In this document: positions 20,440-34,200 of the stretch, one piece after another
Numbering within the stretch: position 1 is the first letter of the stretch
How the letters are laid out: each line of letters begins with the position of its first letter
Origin: Zanthoxylum bungeanum
Lineage: Eukaryota > Streptophyta > Magnoliopsida > Sapindales > Rutaceae
NCBI GenBank assembly: GCA_019454045.1
Contig: SKCR01035565.1
Location: 1-64,000 of the forward strand
Direction of reading: 5' to 3'
Length of the DNA: 64,000 bases
Program-made: the position numbers and the translations under genes
The notes under the pieces: generated by a model
The model's input: only the letters and a program-made list of their open reading frames with translations
Database searches by the model: none
Told to the model about the DNA's origin: nothing

Positions 20440-22826
20440 TGTTGAGGTTTTGGGCGGTAATTCGGGTAAACGCAGCAGATCACGGAAAATCAAAATTTTC
20501 CGATTTCAATTATTTTTCTTGGGTAATTAAAATAAACTAATTTATTTCAATTACTCAATATTTAATAACCGAAATTTTACCCAAAAAATCAAATTTTTCA
20601 GAAATTATCAATTTGCCCCAAAACTTTGAATTTTAATCATTTTAGTCTAAAATTGTCAAAAACAATTTTAATTGATTCAAAATCAATTCCAAAATGATTT
20701 ATTCATGTTTAATACATGAAATTTCAGTTTTGCAATTTCAGAAAATATTTTTTCCTAAATTGCCGAATGGTCCCTCAATTTTTAAGAATTTATAATTTGG
20801 TCCTTTATGTTCAAAACATGCCAAAATCAATTCCAAAAATTTTCAAATTTAATATACATCTAATATACATTAAAACTCGTCACATATATGAAAAGTCCCA
20901 ATTTTCGTGAAGGTTGGAAACCCTAATTTTATAATTTCTCAAATTAATCAAATTTACACCAAATTAATTCAATTCAAAGCTTTAATTCAATTCTTATTAC
21001 ACCAATTGAGTCTCACCAACATGAAATACCCCAAGAACAATTCTAGGTTTAACATGAGTAGCTACTAAACTCTAGAATGACAACTTGCCATCAAAATGGC
21101 AAAAGGAATGCTTAATAAGCTAATTTAAGCAATCTAATTAACTATACATGCTTCCATCTTTCATTCAAGCCCCAAATCATCAAAACACAACCATGAAAGA
21201 GTAGAGAACAAACTAGGCTACACATATTGAAGCTTAGTATGCTAGAAATATTTTTCATTAAAGGAAAAGTAAGAAAAAATTTACTAAAATGTTTGATTTC
21301 CAAGGTTTTTTTTTTTCCTTTTTCCCTTTTGCTCTCTTCTTTCCTTTGTATTTGATTTTTAGGGTTTTTAGAATAATGAAACAAAAAATGAAAACATGAC
21401 TTATATATTTATTCTCAAAAGTCACGAAAATTAGAAAAAATATTGGCCAAGTTTTTCATTTTATTTCATCATTAAATATTGGATAAAGTTAGAATATTTG
21501 TGGTGATAATACATTAAACATTTTAATGTTTATCACAAATAAACCAATAAAAACAAGCCACTTAAACCAATTAAAAATGGCCATTTTATCCAATTAAAAC
21601 ATGCCATTTATCTTACTTTATTAAGTAATTAAGATATTAAATATTTAATTAATTTAATTATTCAACATTTGAATAAATAAATAATTAAATACAAATATCT
21701 CAAATATATGTATTATATTTATATTAAATAATCAAAATACATATATTAATTATAAATGTCAAATATCACAATTCGACAATTAATAAATGGCCAAAAGATC
21801 TCTAAAGCATGTATCTTCGTTTAAACGATTTATAAATAATCGATATTATTTATAAAAGTTTCCCTAGTGCCCAACGAGTATATCTCATTAGTGAGACTCT
21901 CTAGGTTCAGGCATATCCGTCACGAAATCTAATTTCGTGTCCATAATTTACCCACCCATAAATTATGACGAACACGGATAAAATCCTGAACCATGCAGGT
22001 CGAGGTCACTACATACGTATAATCCTTCCGTCACAGATATCCGGATTATCCCAGAGATATAGATATAAACGTCAAATCTCTTTAGGTATAATCCCGTCGA
22101 CGATTCTATTAGCAATCTCTTAAATAACACTTAGAACTGATTTCTACAGTGTACCACGGGCCCATAGATTTAACAGATTGCTAATTCCAAAGTGGATACC
22201 TATGCTCTGTACACAGAACTGAAGGATCCTAACTTGATATGCACAAGATATCATGAGGATCAGTCCACACCTAACGAACATGAGGAGGTCTGATCTAAAT
22301 AGATCGGTGACGTGACTGCCATCAAAGTGTGGAGGATACCTCATATATTCACAATGGTACCTCAAGTCGGAGGATCACTATGCTCACTCAACTCGAGAAG
22401 ATTCTTATTGACGTAAGTGTACCATCTATTAAGAATCTTTGGTGAGTCGTTCTGTGTTTATCCGATATAAACACCTACATGCCTATACGAGTCTCGTGAG
22501 ACTTATGTTTCATTGAGAAACCATTAGAATCCAACATTTCAATATACGACACGTACCGGTCTCAGCGGGTTTACTTACTGACCAAGTAATTATAAACCTT
22601 GACCAAGAACATTAAAGAATGATACTGTCATGATATCGCTCAATGTCACTTGCGACGCTTTTACAACTGTATCATGGCCAATCACTCTATGGTCATTTAC
22701 GTCTTTACCATATAATAAAAAAATTTATATTAAAGAAATTGTCTATTTTATTCATTAATAAGATATTTACAAAAATTTTACGGGGAAATACTTAAGAAAT
22801 TGGCGCTTAGAGCACCAATCTTAACA
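20440..22826 (-). mobile_element. 3' LTR of copia element K
   Basis: A 2.39-kb LTR whose minus-strand reading starts TGTTAAGATTGGTGCTCTAAGC right after a purine-rich tract (CAAGTGGTAGATTT) and ends CCTCAACA. It is related to solo LTRs S2 and S3 (TGTTGGGGTTGGTGCTCAGAGC start). Copia RNase H sequence follows on the right, so this is the 3' LTR. Confidence 0.85.
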
Positions 22827-22941
22827 AAATCTACCACTTGCTCTAGTGCCAATATCGATGGTATCTAATACCCATCGACTCCACATGCTTATCAAATAAC
22901 TTCAGAGGAATGACCTTTGTGAGCGAGTCTGCTACATTATC
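22827..22941 (-). pseudogene. C-terminal end of copia RNase H (element K)
   Basis: The minus strand reads DNVADSLTKVIPLKLFDKHV and then a SMGIRYH stretch, the usual end of copia polyproteins (NxADxLTK...), followed by the stop and polypurine tract. It is cut at 22941 by solo LTR S2. Beyond S2 the frame continues at 25357 with integrase C-terminal sequence, so the reverse transcriptase was already deleted before S2 arrived. Confidence 0.85.
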
Positions 22942-25351
22942 TGTAGGGGTTTTTAGGGGGTGAATCCGGTAACGCAGCGGAAGCGGTGAAAATCCGATTT
23001 TCAGATTTCAAAAACTTTTTCTCGGATTAATTAAATAAACCTATTTATTTAATATTCCAATAATCAAATTATGAAAATAAATTCAATAAAACAATTTTAA
23101 GTGAATTTACCGAAATGCCCTTGCTTTGGTATATTGTCCGTTTTAGTCCGAAATTGATCCAATCAATTTTTAATGATTCTAAATCATTTCTAGGATGAAC
23201 TTATGATGTTCAAACATCAAAACACCAAAGGAATCAAAATCCCCAATTTTCTATGCCAAAGCCGAATGCACCATTTGGTGCCCAATTTGGCCATTTGGTC
23301 ATTTCATGTCTCAAAACTCATCCAAATGAAATCCAATCAACATGAAAATTTATATGCATCATATACACACCCAAATGCACAACATATATGAAAATCCCCA
23401 AATTTGGAATTAGTTAAGAACCCTAATTTTTCAATTTCCACAAATTGGACAAATTAGACCAAATACATTAAATCAATTACTTCAATCATCATTCTTCCAT
23501 CCAATTCAAGTCTCAACACAATGAAACAACTCAAGATCAAATCTAGGTCATTTAAGAGTGGGTCAACAACTCTAGATTAGCAACATGGTTTCCAAAACCT
23601 TAAAAGAATAATTATAACTACAATAGTCACAACACTTCCTTCATTGCACATGCTTCACACTTCTCCAAAACTTCCATCATCAAAAACCACAAGGAACAAA
23701 GAAAGAAACATCCTAAGAATATCATATATTAAAGCCTAGAACCTAAGGAACATATTCCTTACTAATAGCAAGTTTGAAAAACTTACTAAATTTCCAAGCT
23801 TTTGAAGTTTTCTTTCTTTCTCAAGCTTTCTTTTGGTTTCTTCAATGGTGTCTCTATTTTGTAAAAGTGTATTAGGTTAAGTGTATCATGAAATGAAAAA
23901 CAATTTATATCTTCACAAGGAAGCCCTTGGCCGAATTTCATCTAATGAAATGCAAGTTTGGTAATTTCATTTTTCATTTCAAATTCATTTGGTCAACTTG
24001 CACAAATATCTTATAAACAACTTTATTAGATATTTATTTAAGTCAACAAATGAAACTAACATCATTTACTTTAAATATCCTAATGTAAGATATTTATATT
24101 TTAATTAATTTAATCATTTAACAATTAAATAATTAATTAATTAATCAAATACAAATATATTAAATATATGTATAATATTTACATTAAATATTAAAAACAT
24201 ATATTCATTTAGGATATAAGTCAAATAACTCATTTTGACTATTAATTAATGTGTATTTAAATTAATCAAGTATTAAATGTAAATACACAATAATTAGGCA
24301 AATGACTATCTAGTCCTTTAAGCACGTATCCTGCGTTTAACCTTTAAACGGTTTTATAAATAATCAATATTATTTATTAATGTTGCTCTAGTGCTCTACG
24401 AGTATGTTTCATTATTGAGACTTTCTAGATTCAGGTATATCCGTCACGAAATCAAATTTCATGTCCATAATCTATCCACCCGTAGATTATGACGATCACG
24501 GATAATCTCGCTGAACCATACAGGTCGAGGTCATGGCAAATGTATAATTCCTCCGTCATAGGTATCCGGATAAATCCCAGAGATATAGATGTAAACGTCA
24601 AATCTCTATCGGGATTATCCAGTCGACTATTCTATTAGCAATCTCAAAAAGAATGTTTAGAACTAGCTTCTAAACTTTACCACGGCCCATGGATTTATCT
24701 GATTGCTAATCATATGGACTACCTATGCTCTGGTACACAGAACTGACGGATCCTATCTTGATACACATAGGACACCCTGAGGATCTATCTACACCCAACG
24801 AACAGGCGGAGGTCTGATCTAAATAGATCGGTGACGTGACTGCCGTCTAAGTGTAGAAGATGTCTCATGTGCCCACAATGCCATCTCAAGTCTAAGAATC
24901 ACAAGTGCTACTCAACCCAAGAAGATTCTTATTGACGCTGGTGTACCATCCATTAAGAATCTTCGGTGAGTCGTTCAGTGTTTATCCGCTATAAACACCT
25001 ACACGTCTATACTAGTCTCCAAGACTTATGGTTCATTGAGAAACCATTGGAATCATATATTCCAGTATACGACATGTACCGGTCTCAACGGGTTTACTAT
25101 ACTGACCAAGTAGTGTAAACCTTGATCAGGAACTGTCTGAGAATGATAACGTCATGATACTACTCAATGTCCATTGCGACGCTTTTGCAACTGTATCATG
25201 ACTAATCATTCTAGGGTCATTACGTCTTTACCATATAGAAAGATATATTATATTATAGAAACTGCATATATTATTCATAATAATAATGTTTTACAGAAGT
25301 ATTTAACAGAAATACAACCGGGAATTGGCGCTCTGAGCACCAACCCCAACA
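22942..25351 (-). mobile_element. Solo copia LTR S2
   Basis: A 2410-bp LTR with TG...CA ends, flanked by the exact 5-bp target-site duplication TTATC (22937-22941 and 25352-25356). No internal sequence is left, so it arose by recombination between two LTRs of a full element. The minus strand starts TGTTGGGGTTGGTGCTCAG. Solo LTR S3 at 44333 is the same family, roughly 90% alike in its first 200 bp. Confidence 0.92.
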
Positions 25352-25356
25352 TTATC

Positions 25357-26000
25357 TTCACTGGGAAGTTATTTCCTGACTCTCTCTGACTTACGCGATT
25401 CTTGTGTATTAAAAGATTGTGAAACAGTCTCATCCCTGATGAACTATTCGTGTTCCGTAAGGAATTCGGTACCAGGAACAGTATCACTCCGATTTTCATT
25501 GAGTTTTACTTTCCTCCCATTTACCACTGCATTTAGGAATTCCTTTTCAAGGAAAACCGCATGGAGAGCAACAAATATTTTGTTCTCTTGTGGGTTGTAT
25601 AAGTAATTTTCATTGGTTTCCCTATGATAACCAATTACAAATAGGCACTTATCGGATTTGGGTTCTAGTTTGGTACCATCCAAACGTTCAACGTATGCCC
25701 AACATTCCCAAATCATCAGGAATGAGAAACTCAGTTTCTTTCCTGTGCACATTTCATATGGAGTCTATCTAATAGACTTTGATGGAACCTTATTCAAAAT
25801 AAGTATTGCACTGTTCAATATGTATCCCAGAAGGAAATTGGTAGCTCTGTGCGACTCAACATTGACCTTACCATGTCCATCAAAGTTCAGTTTCTCCGTT
25901 CAGATACACCGTTCAACAAAGGTGTTCCGGGAGGAGTCCATTACGAAAGAATATCATATTCTTTTAAGTAATCAAGAAACTCATTGCTTAAGTATTCTTA
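25357..26000 (-). pseudogene. copia integrase C-terminal fragment (element K)
   Basis: The minus strand encodes WECWAYVERLDGTKLEPKSD, CLFVIGY and NPQENKIFVALHAVFLEKEF, the region between the integrase core and reverse transcriptase in copia polyproteins. It then runs through RKSERVRK to the duplication at S2. Stops and frameshifts are present. The upstream side is cut at 26001 by LTR A. Confidence 0.85.
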
Positions 26001-26674
26001 TGTTAGACAATTATGACCCATAACATCACTATTTGTAAAAGACATTGTGGTATTTGTAAAAATTAACTATGTGACAAAGGAATTACTATTTTATCATTTT
26101 GTAACTAGATTAATTGGATATATATAAATGATAACAGTCCTTATGATTAGTTCCGGATTAATAAGATATGAGACAGTATTAATCCACGCATGGTTAATCA
26201 TTAAATATCCATAGTCGTAGTATTATCGAGACTGGACGGAATAGACTAATATTACACTTGTGCGCGTTATGGAAGCTTAACGACATAGTTCTCATATATT
26301 TAAGTATTTGATGCTTATGTAAGTGTGATAAGAGGTTCTGTTAGCCGTTGAATGGGAACAGCTTCGCTCTGGAAAGACCCTCGGAATCTCATTGGTAGTA
26401 TGACTATATGTCTATGGGAATCCGAATCAGGGTAGACGTATGTGGTCTTAACCTGAGACTTGCATCGCTAATACTTGTGACAATCAGTACGCTTTGGTTT
26501 TGGTCATCCGATGCTTTAATAGGTTCCGTGTATGCCTCTTCTAGGTTTACTGAGAATCGTAGTGTATTGGGTGTGATGTCAAGATGGAAGTATCACTCCG
26601 GTCATATGGAGATGATGATCACGCAGGATACGAAACTAGTACTCTTAAATGCTGCAGCTATCAGGATAGTATGA
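26001..26674 (+). mobile_element. copia LTR A, part 1 of 3
   Basis: Starts TGTTAGACAATTATGACCC and runs 674 bp to the insertion point of element B. The sequence resumes at 38553, sharing the duplicated TATGA. LTR A is the oldest layer of the nested cluster. Confidence 0.85.
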
Positions 26675-28631
26675 TGTTGGGTTTTCTAGGTCAAACCAAG
26701 ATCAAATTAAGCAATGAAACATGTGAATACAACAAAGTAAGAATGCGGAAAATACTCACTTTGATCGGATTTTGGATGTGTTGAACTTAAAATTTCCCTC
26801 CTTGATGAATTTGGCCAAGGTCACCTTGTGTTGATCTTCAAGCTCCAAGCATTGAGTGTTGATTCCAAGCTCAAGGATTGGTTTCCCTATCACCTTTGAA
26901 TGACTCATTGATGTGTGCTAGCACTTGAAAAATTGTAACAATTTTTCAAGTGCTTCTTAGCAAGATTCGGCCAAGCCAAAATTAGGAGAGAAAAATGGCA
27001 CAATGTCGTGAGAGATGGGAGAGAAGAGAGATGAGTGAATGTGTTGTGTTGTGTCTTTGATTTCAAAAATCAAATACCATTTACCAATTTTCCAAAAATT
27101 TGGTACAAGTCATTATCACATCAAACTTTAATAATGCTTGTGTAAGAAACAAGCAACCATCAAATTCCATCTACTTCTATCAACAAAAAGTTGATAAAGT
27201 TGACTAGCTGATGTGATATGTGGGCCCCACTTGATTCAAAATCTGAGTGGGCCCGCAACACATCCCGGGCTCGAGTTTTCTAATTCCAAATTAACGAATT
27301 TTCCGTTGCGACGTAATTAAATCAAATTTAATTAAATAATTATGCCTAGCAAAATTACAATTCACGTCGCTAGCGAATTAATTCTAAATTAACTCGTTCG
27401 CCCGAATTAAAATCTAATTTTAATTCCGCGTCGAAATCTAATTTCGTATAATATATCAAATATATTATTTTATCGATTAATTCCAAATTAATCGTTCTCT
27501 CTCTTCAAATAGTATTTTATCCCATATAAAATTTCTCCTCAATTAATCATAGATTAATTTTTCTCTCTCTTATAATTAATCCCAGATTAATTATGTGCGA
27601 GTCATACGTCATCGGTGAATCTTTGGGAAGCGACCCATGAGATCCCTGGATATGTTGGCAGTAAATCCGGTCGTCGAACTATCCGAACACGTACGTACCT
27701 AGTACTACGTTTTTACCGATTTACAAGACATGATTGGCTTCTAGCAAAGCACCGTGCCTACCCAATTCTCCAGAAATATTCTTAAAGGAATATATAATCT
27801 GTATCAGGCGTAATATACGTAGTATTGTGTATTGTGATCCATATCGGATGTCACATGCTAGACCTGAGGCTGGAATTGTGTCTGCCCCGTACGAAGCATA
27901 TGTCGGATCTCTGGTAACTAGTCTCTATAATCGGATAAACATGACCTAGTTATTATCCCGATGACTGCAGTACATAAGAGTATTAGTTCTGTATCCTACG
28001 TGACCATCATCTCCATATGACTGGAGTGATACTTCCATCTTGACATCACACCTAATACACTACGATTCTCAAAATACCCAGAAGAGGCGTACACAGAACC
28101 TGTTAAAGTCCTGGACGACCAAAACCAAAGTATTTGATTGTCGCAAGTATTAGCGATGCAAGTCTCAGGTTAAGACCAAATACACCTACCCTGATTCGGA
28201 CTTCCATAGACACATAGTCATACTACGAATGTAATTCCGATGGGTCTATCCAGAGCGAAGCTGTTTCCGTACCATCGGTAAACACAACCTACTATTACAC
28301 TTGCATTAGTATCCAATACTTAAATATATGAGAACTATGATGTTATGCTCCCACAACGCGCACAAGTGCAATACTAGTCTATTCCGTATTATCGATGTCC
28401 AATCTCGATAATACTACGACTAGGGATATTTTAATGATTAAACCTTAGTGGATTAATACTTTCTCATATCTTACCAATCCGGAACTAATCATATGGACTT
28501 TTATCATTTATATATCCCGGTAATCCAATTACAAATGATAAAAGAGCAATTTCCTTTGTCACATAGTTAATTTGTACAACAACACCATGTTCTGTACAAA
28601 TAGTGATTCTATGGGTCATAATTGTCCAACA
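26675..28631 (-). repeat. 3' LTR of element B
   Basis: 1957 bp. The minus strand starts TGTTGGACAATTATGACCC at 28631, right after the polypurine tract, and ends at 26675 with CCTAGAAAACCCAACA. It is nearly identical to 36585 onward over its last 100 bp. Confidence 0.92.
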
Positions 28632-28646
28632 ATCTCCCACTTGGCC
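28632..28646 (-). other. Polypurine tract of element B
   Basis: The minus strand reads GGCCAAGTGGGAGAT just before the LTR start. The same tract precedes the 3' LTR of C (49242-49256), and a GGCCAAGTGGGAAAT version precedes that of F. Confidence 0.85.
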
Positions 28647-29800
28647 TATAGCCAATCACTCAGGTGTCCTAAACTTGAACTATGTACGGGTCGCTCAAAC
28701 TTCTGCTGAGAAACTGCTTTCGTCTGTGGATTTGCAATGTTATCATCTGATGCGATTTATTCGATCATCACATCGCCACGATGTTTGATCTGATGAATCA
28801 GATGAAATAATTGAAGTATATATTTGGATCGTTGATGAGACCATTAATTCTTTAGCATGTGCTGTAGCCTAGCTCAGCTGCTAACAGAACTACTCCTAAT
28901 CCAATTAGGAATATTATAGATCCAAATCGCTTCTATTGCTGCCTTAGCTGCAGTAATATTCGCTTTTGTTGTTTATTCGGTAACAGTATCTTGCTTGAAG
29001 ATTTCCAGCTCAGTATTCCTTTATTCAAACTGTATAATACCCTTATTACGACTTATAGTCGTTTTTGTCGGTTTGGAAACTTGCAGCAGTGAACCCAGTC
29101 ACTTCAAGTTCTCTATCTCCATAGCTTAAGAAAGCATCCTTAGTTCTTCAAAGATACTTAAGGATGTTCTTAACATCAATCCAGTGACTATCACTTGGAT
29201 TGGCCTGATTGTGACTCTATATGCTCAAAGCATATGAGATACCAGGTCGCGTACATTTATCTCAATGTACCAGTTCTCAGAGAGTGCCAACAACATTTAG
29301 ATCTATCCTAGTGGATCTTTATTCCTAGAATAAAAGTTATCTCTCCCAAGTAGTCTACGGAGAATTTTCATGAAAGCCAAGCTTTCACCGATTGTATTAT
29401 GGGAATGTCATTTCCAAGAAATTTCATGTCATCATAATATAGGACAATCACTGTCAGTGCGCTCCCACTAACCTTCTTATATACACAAGAATCATTTTCG
29501 TTTTGAATTAAATCATATACCATTATGATTACATCAAAATGATAGTTCCAAGAACGCAATGCTTGCTTCAATCCATAAATGAATCGAATTAACTTGAAAA
29601 CCTTGTTTGCATGTTTTGGTACGACAAAACCGTTAGGATGTTGTAAACATCCTCCAAAAGGTTTCCGTTTAAGGAAAGCTATTTTGACTTTCAGCTGCCA
29701 TATTTCATAAATGAAACATGCAGTATTAGCAAGCATTATCCAAATGGATTTAACCATGGCAACGAGTAAAAGGTTTCGTCGTAATCGACACAATGTTGAT
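28647..29800 (-). pseudogene. copia reverse transcriptase and RNase H of element B
   Basis: The reverse transcriptase frame at 29793-29368 holds SIWIMLANTACFIYEIWQL, FIYGLKQALRSWNYHFDV and SCVYKKVSGSAL. The catalytic YVDD box appears as YYDDMKFLGND. The stretch KRKPFGGCLQHP replaces the usual FLNGxLxExVYMxQP run because of a +1 and a -4 change that cancel out. The RNase H part (28647-29340) is broken by several stops. This element cannot supply its own enzyme. Confidence 0.85.
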
Positions 29801-30537
29801 AACGATACCTTTTCGCTACAAGCCTCGCTTTGTACTTTAGTATGTTGCCATCCATGTTTGTTTTCCTTGAAGAATCATATAGTACCAATAGGCACAATGT
29901 CTTTCGATACATCAACCATTGTCTAAACTTGGTTGGTATACATGGAATCCATTTCGGAATTCATGGCACTTTGCCATAAAAGGAGTCGATACTTTGTATC
30001 ACTTCCTCATATGTAGCCAGTTCGAATTCCTCAATAAGATTGACATCTTCATGAGGTGAGATTAGAAACTCATACCTCCCAGGTTGTTTTCTGACTCTCT
30101 CTGACTTACGCGGTTATTGTGTATTCAAAGATTATTGGTACAGTTTCATCCTTGATGAACTGTTTGTGTTCCGTGAGGACTCGGTGCCTAGAATAGTATT
30201 ACTTCGATTTTCATCGAGTTTTACTTTATTCCCACTTACCACTGCATATAGGTATTCCTCTTAGGAAAACCGCATGGCGAACAACAATTAAATTGTTCTC
30301 TTGTGAGTTGTATAAGTACGATACTTTGGTTACCCTAGGATAACCCAAAAATTAGGTACTTATTCGATTTGGGTTCTAGTTTGGTATCATCCAAATGTAT
30401 GCCCAACATTCCCAAATCTCCAAGAATGAGAAAACCCGGTTTCTTTCCTGTTCATATCTAATATGAAGTTTGTCTAACAGATTTTCATGGAACCTTATTC
30501 AAAATAAGTTTTTGCACTGATCAATGCGTTTTCCTAG
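29801..30537 (-). pseudogene. copia integrase C-terminal part of element B (left of S1)
   Basis: The minus strand carries decayed versions of the DGTKLEPKSDK and NPQENKIFVA region seen in element K, and the linker before reverse transcriptase. It is cut at the duplicated CCTAG, beyond which solo LTR S1 starts. Confidence 0.75.
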
Positions 30538-32508
30538 TGTTGGACAATTATGGCCCATAGCATCACTATTTGTACAGATCATGGTGTTGTTGTAAAAATT
30601 AACTATGTGACAAAGGAAATTGCCCCTTTATCATTTGTAACTAGATTAACAAGATGTATAAATGATGAAAGGTCCTTATGATTAGTTCCGGATTGAGATG
30701 GTATGAGACAATATCAATCCACAAAGGTTTAATCAATAAATATCCCTAGTCAGAGTATTATCGAGATTGGACATCGATAATGCGTAAAAGACTAGTATTA
30801 CACTTGTGCGAGTTGTGTGAGCATAACAACATAGTTCTCATATATTTGGTATAAGATACTCATGCAAGTGTAATATGAGGTTGTGTTTACCGATGGTACG
30901 GAAACAGCTTCGCTCTGGATAGACCCCTCAGAATTCCATTGGTAGTATGACTATGTCTATGGAAGTCCGAATCAGGGTAGGTGTATTTGTTCTTAACCCG
31001 AGATTTGCACCACTAATACTTGCGACAATCAATATACTTTGGTTTTGGTCGTCCAGGGCTTTAACAGGTTATGTGTACGCCTCTTCTGGGTATATTGAGA
31101 ATCGTAGTGTATTGGGTGTGATGTCGAGATGGAAGTATCACTTCAGTCATAGTGGAGATGATGATCACGTAGGATACAGAACTTGTGCTCTTATATGCTG
31201 CAGTTATCGGGATAATATGACTAGGCATGGTTATTCGATTATAGAGACTAGTTACCAGAGATCCAATATGTGCTTCGTACGGGGCAGACACAATTCCAGC
31301 CCCAGGCCTAGTATGTGACATCCGATACTGGATCAAAATACGCAATACTACGTATACTATGCCTGATATAGATAACATATTCATAACAGTAAGAATTTCT
31401 GGAGAATTGGGTAGGCACGGTGCTTTGCTAGAAGCCAACCATGTCTTGTAAATCGGTAAAAATGTAGTACTAGGTACATATGTGTTCGGATAGTCCGACG
31501 ACCGGATTTACTACCAACATATCCGAGGATCTCATGGGTCGCTTCCCGAAGATTCACCGATGACGCATGACTCGCACTTTATTAATCTGGGATTAATTAT
31601 ATGAGAGAGAAAATTAATCTGGGATTAATTACGGAGATATTTTATCTGGGATAAAATATTATTTAAAGAGAGAGAATGATTATTTTGGAATTAATCGGTA
31701 AAATAATATATATTTGATATATTATACGAAATTGGATTTCGACGCGGAATTAAAATTAGATTTTAATTTGGGTGAACGAGTTAATTTAGAATTAATTCGT
31801 TAGCGACGTGAATAGTAATTTTGCTAGGCATAATTATTTAATTACGTCGCAACGAAAAATTCGTTAATTCGGAATTAGCGAACCCGAGCCCGGGAGTGTT
31901 TGCGGGCGCACTCACATTTCGAGTTCAAGTGCTGCCCACAAGTCACATCAAGCGTCAAATCACTTGTCACTTTGAGTGATGTGACGACTTGTCACTTGTG
32001 ATTGATGGTGGTAGTTGGATAACTTTAATGCTTGAACCTTTTTGACTTTTGGAAATTCAAAATTTGATATATGTTTTAATTGATTTTGGAAATCAATTAA
32101 CCAACACAACAACACATTCTCTCATTCTCTCCTATCTTCACTCTCTCGGCCAAGGGACATCTTCTTCCTCAAAATTCTGCAAATGCTGAGACTTGAAGGA
32201 GAAGCTTAGGGAATTTTGTGGCAAAATTTCCAAGGTGCTAGCACACATTCGGGGTCTTGCGAAGGTGATAGGGAAACCCACCCGTGGGCATGGAATCACA
32301 ACTTAAAGCTTGGAGCTTGGAGGACATCTATGACCGATTTTTGGAGCACAAACAAGGAGCAAAATCGTGAGCTTCCAATGAGAGTTTTTGTTGTTCCTCG
32401 CATCGCATAACCGATCAATGTAAGTATGATTCCGTCATATTTCATTGTTGTATTCGCACATGAATTTCTTGCTTGAAATTGATCTTGGGACATAATAGAA
32501 ACCCAACA
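30538..32508 (+). mobile_element. Solo copia LTR S1 inside element B
   Basis: 1971 bp from TGTTGGACAATTATGGCCC to AGAAACCCAACA, flanked by the exact duplication CCTAG (30533-30537 and 32509-32513). It belongs to the same LTR family as B itself but lies in the opposite orientation, so the family has inserted into its own member. Confidence 0.93.
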
Positions 32509-32513
32509 CCTAG

Positions 32514-33427
32514 AAGGAAAATGGTAGCTTAGAGTGACTCATAATTAACCTTATCATGTCCAACAAAATTCGGTTTCTCCGTTTGGACACACCGCTCAAT
32601 TGAGGTGTTCTAAGAAGAGTCCACTGTGAAAGAATACTATACTCTTTCAATTAGTCGAGAAACTTATTGTTTAAATATTTTCCATCACAGTCCAATCGTG
32701 ATGTTTTAATACTATTGCCGATATGTTTTTATACTTCGTGTCGAAACTCTTTGAATTTATCAAAAGTTTCCGATTCGTGTTTCAAAAGAAACACATAACC
32801 ATAACGCGATGCCACATCCGTAACGGTTACAAAGTGTTCATATCCACCTCTAGCCTAGCTAGATATGGGCCCACTTATGTCACTATGAACGAGGGCTAAC
32901 AGATCGGTGGCACTTGTACTTTTACCAAGTAAAAAGGTATTTTAGGCATCTTGCCTAATAAACTAGATTCGTAGATATTATTTGAATTAGAATCAAATCC
33001 GTCCTAGTATCCACTCTTCGAAAGTGTGGATATATGAGTCTTGTTAATGTGTCCCAGACAACAATGCCACAAATAAGTCTTATCTGATTAATTTAGTTTG
33101 AGCTATTTGTTTTTCATGTTATACGTTTGAGATCCATTTATATTCAAAATATAAATACTGTTATTCACATCTAATGTGTTGATCTCAATATCATCTTTAT
33201 AAAATAAAACACTTAGTGTTCTAGAATATAAAGGTATACCCGCAACGGGTTAAACTTAGATATAGAGATAATGTTTCTAGTCAAACTATATACATCATAA
33301 CAGTTTCCTAATTTAAGTACATACCCAAATGGTAGTTCCTAAACTTAGGTTTCTACGGTTAAAACAACGACTCTTGTCCCGTTTCCGACTCGTAGGTCAA
33401 TCTTATCTAAAGCCAGTCTCCTACTTA
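32514..33427 (-). pseudogene. copia integrase core and protease region of element B (right of S1)
   Basis: The minus strand encodes FVTVTDVASRYGYVFLLKHE near 32845-32780, the conserved beta-strand run around the first catalytic aspartate of copia integrases (usually TDDYSRYGYVYLxKHKSE). Stops and frameshifts interrupt it. It continues across S1 into 30537. Confidence 0.8.
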
Positions 33428-34200
33428 TCAGCAGATTCTGCACATCAGTACATATTTATGTACCACATCTAGTATCAAAAATCCAATTTTGAAACTAATA
33501 TTGAACATGTTTATGACAAACATACTTGAAGCCGGAGCCTTGCCCCTCTTCACTTCCTTCATGTCTGCCTTGTCCATACAACAGTCACACTTCCAGTGAC
33601 CCCGTTTGCTACAGTTTAGGCAGACATCTTGGGATATGTCATTTGTCTTCCTAGAAGACTGTGACGATTTTGCCTTTGCCCCTTTTAGAAGCTCTGGCTC
33701 TGCTTCCTTGAGCATAGCCATCAACTCTCCAACAGTTTACTCTTGGTTCATAATGAACCTGCCCTAGCTTTCGGGTAAAGACTATAAGATCAAATCTTTG
33801 GTAGTCTCAGCCACGTAGGTAATGCCCAGCTAACCTAGCTGATCAATGTCAGCAATCATCTGCAACACCTAGTGCTCGACAGATGTACCCTCTGACATAC
33901 ACGAGCGAAATAACTTCTTTTGCAATTTGTACTTCTAAGATCTAAGAATAGATCTATGAAGATCTTTAATTTCATCATCATGGTACAATGATCTAATCCT
34001 TAATTTTGACGATGGAATTAAAGAGTCATTGCGGTAAGCATAAAGGATTAAGTACTAAAGTTATCATCACCATGAGTCTTCCAAAACTCATGCTCCACTT
34101 TTTGCTCAACTCTGGACTTAGGCCCAAGAGGTTGCTCTATCAAATAGAGTAACTTCTCAGTTCCCAGGACTATCCTGAGGTTTTATTCCCAATCTGAAAA
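33428..34200 (-). pseudogene. copia gag of element B with an intact zinc knuckle
   Basis: The frame from 33724 to 33428 contains an unbroken CX2CX4HX4C nucleic-acid-binding knuckle (CLNCSKRGHWKCDC, residues 35-48 of that frame, about 33622-33581), followed by the basic KADMKEVKRGK run. More N-terminal gag sequence to about 34200 is in other frames and broken. In living elements the knuckle packages the RNA. Confidence 0.8.
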
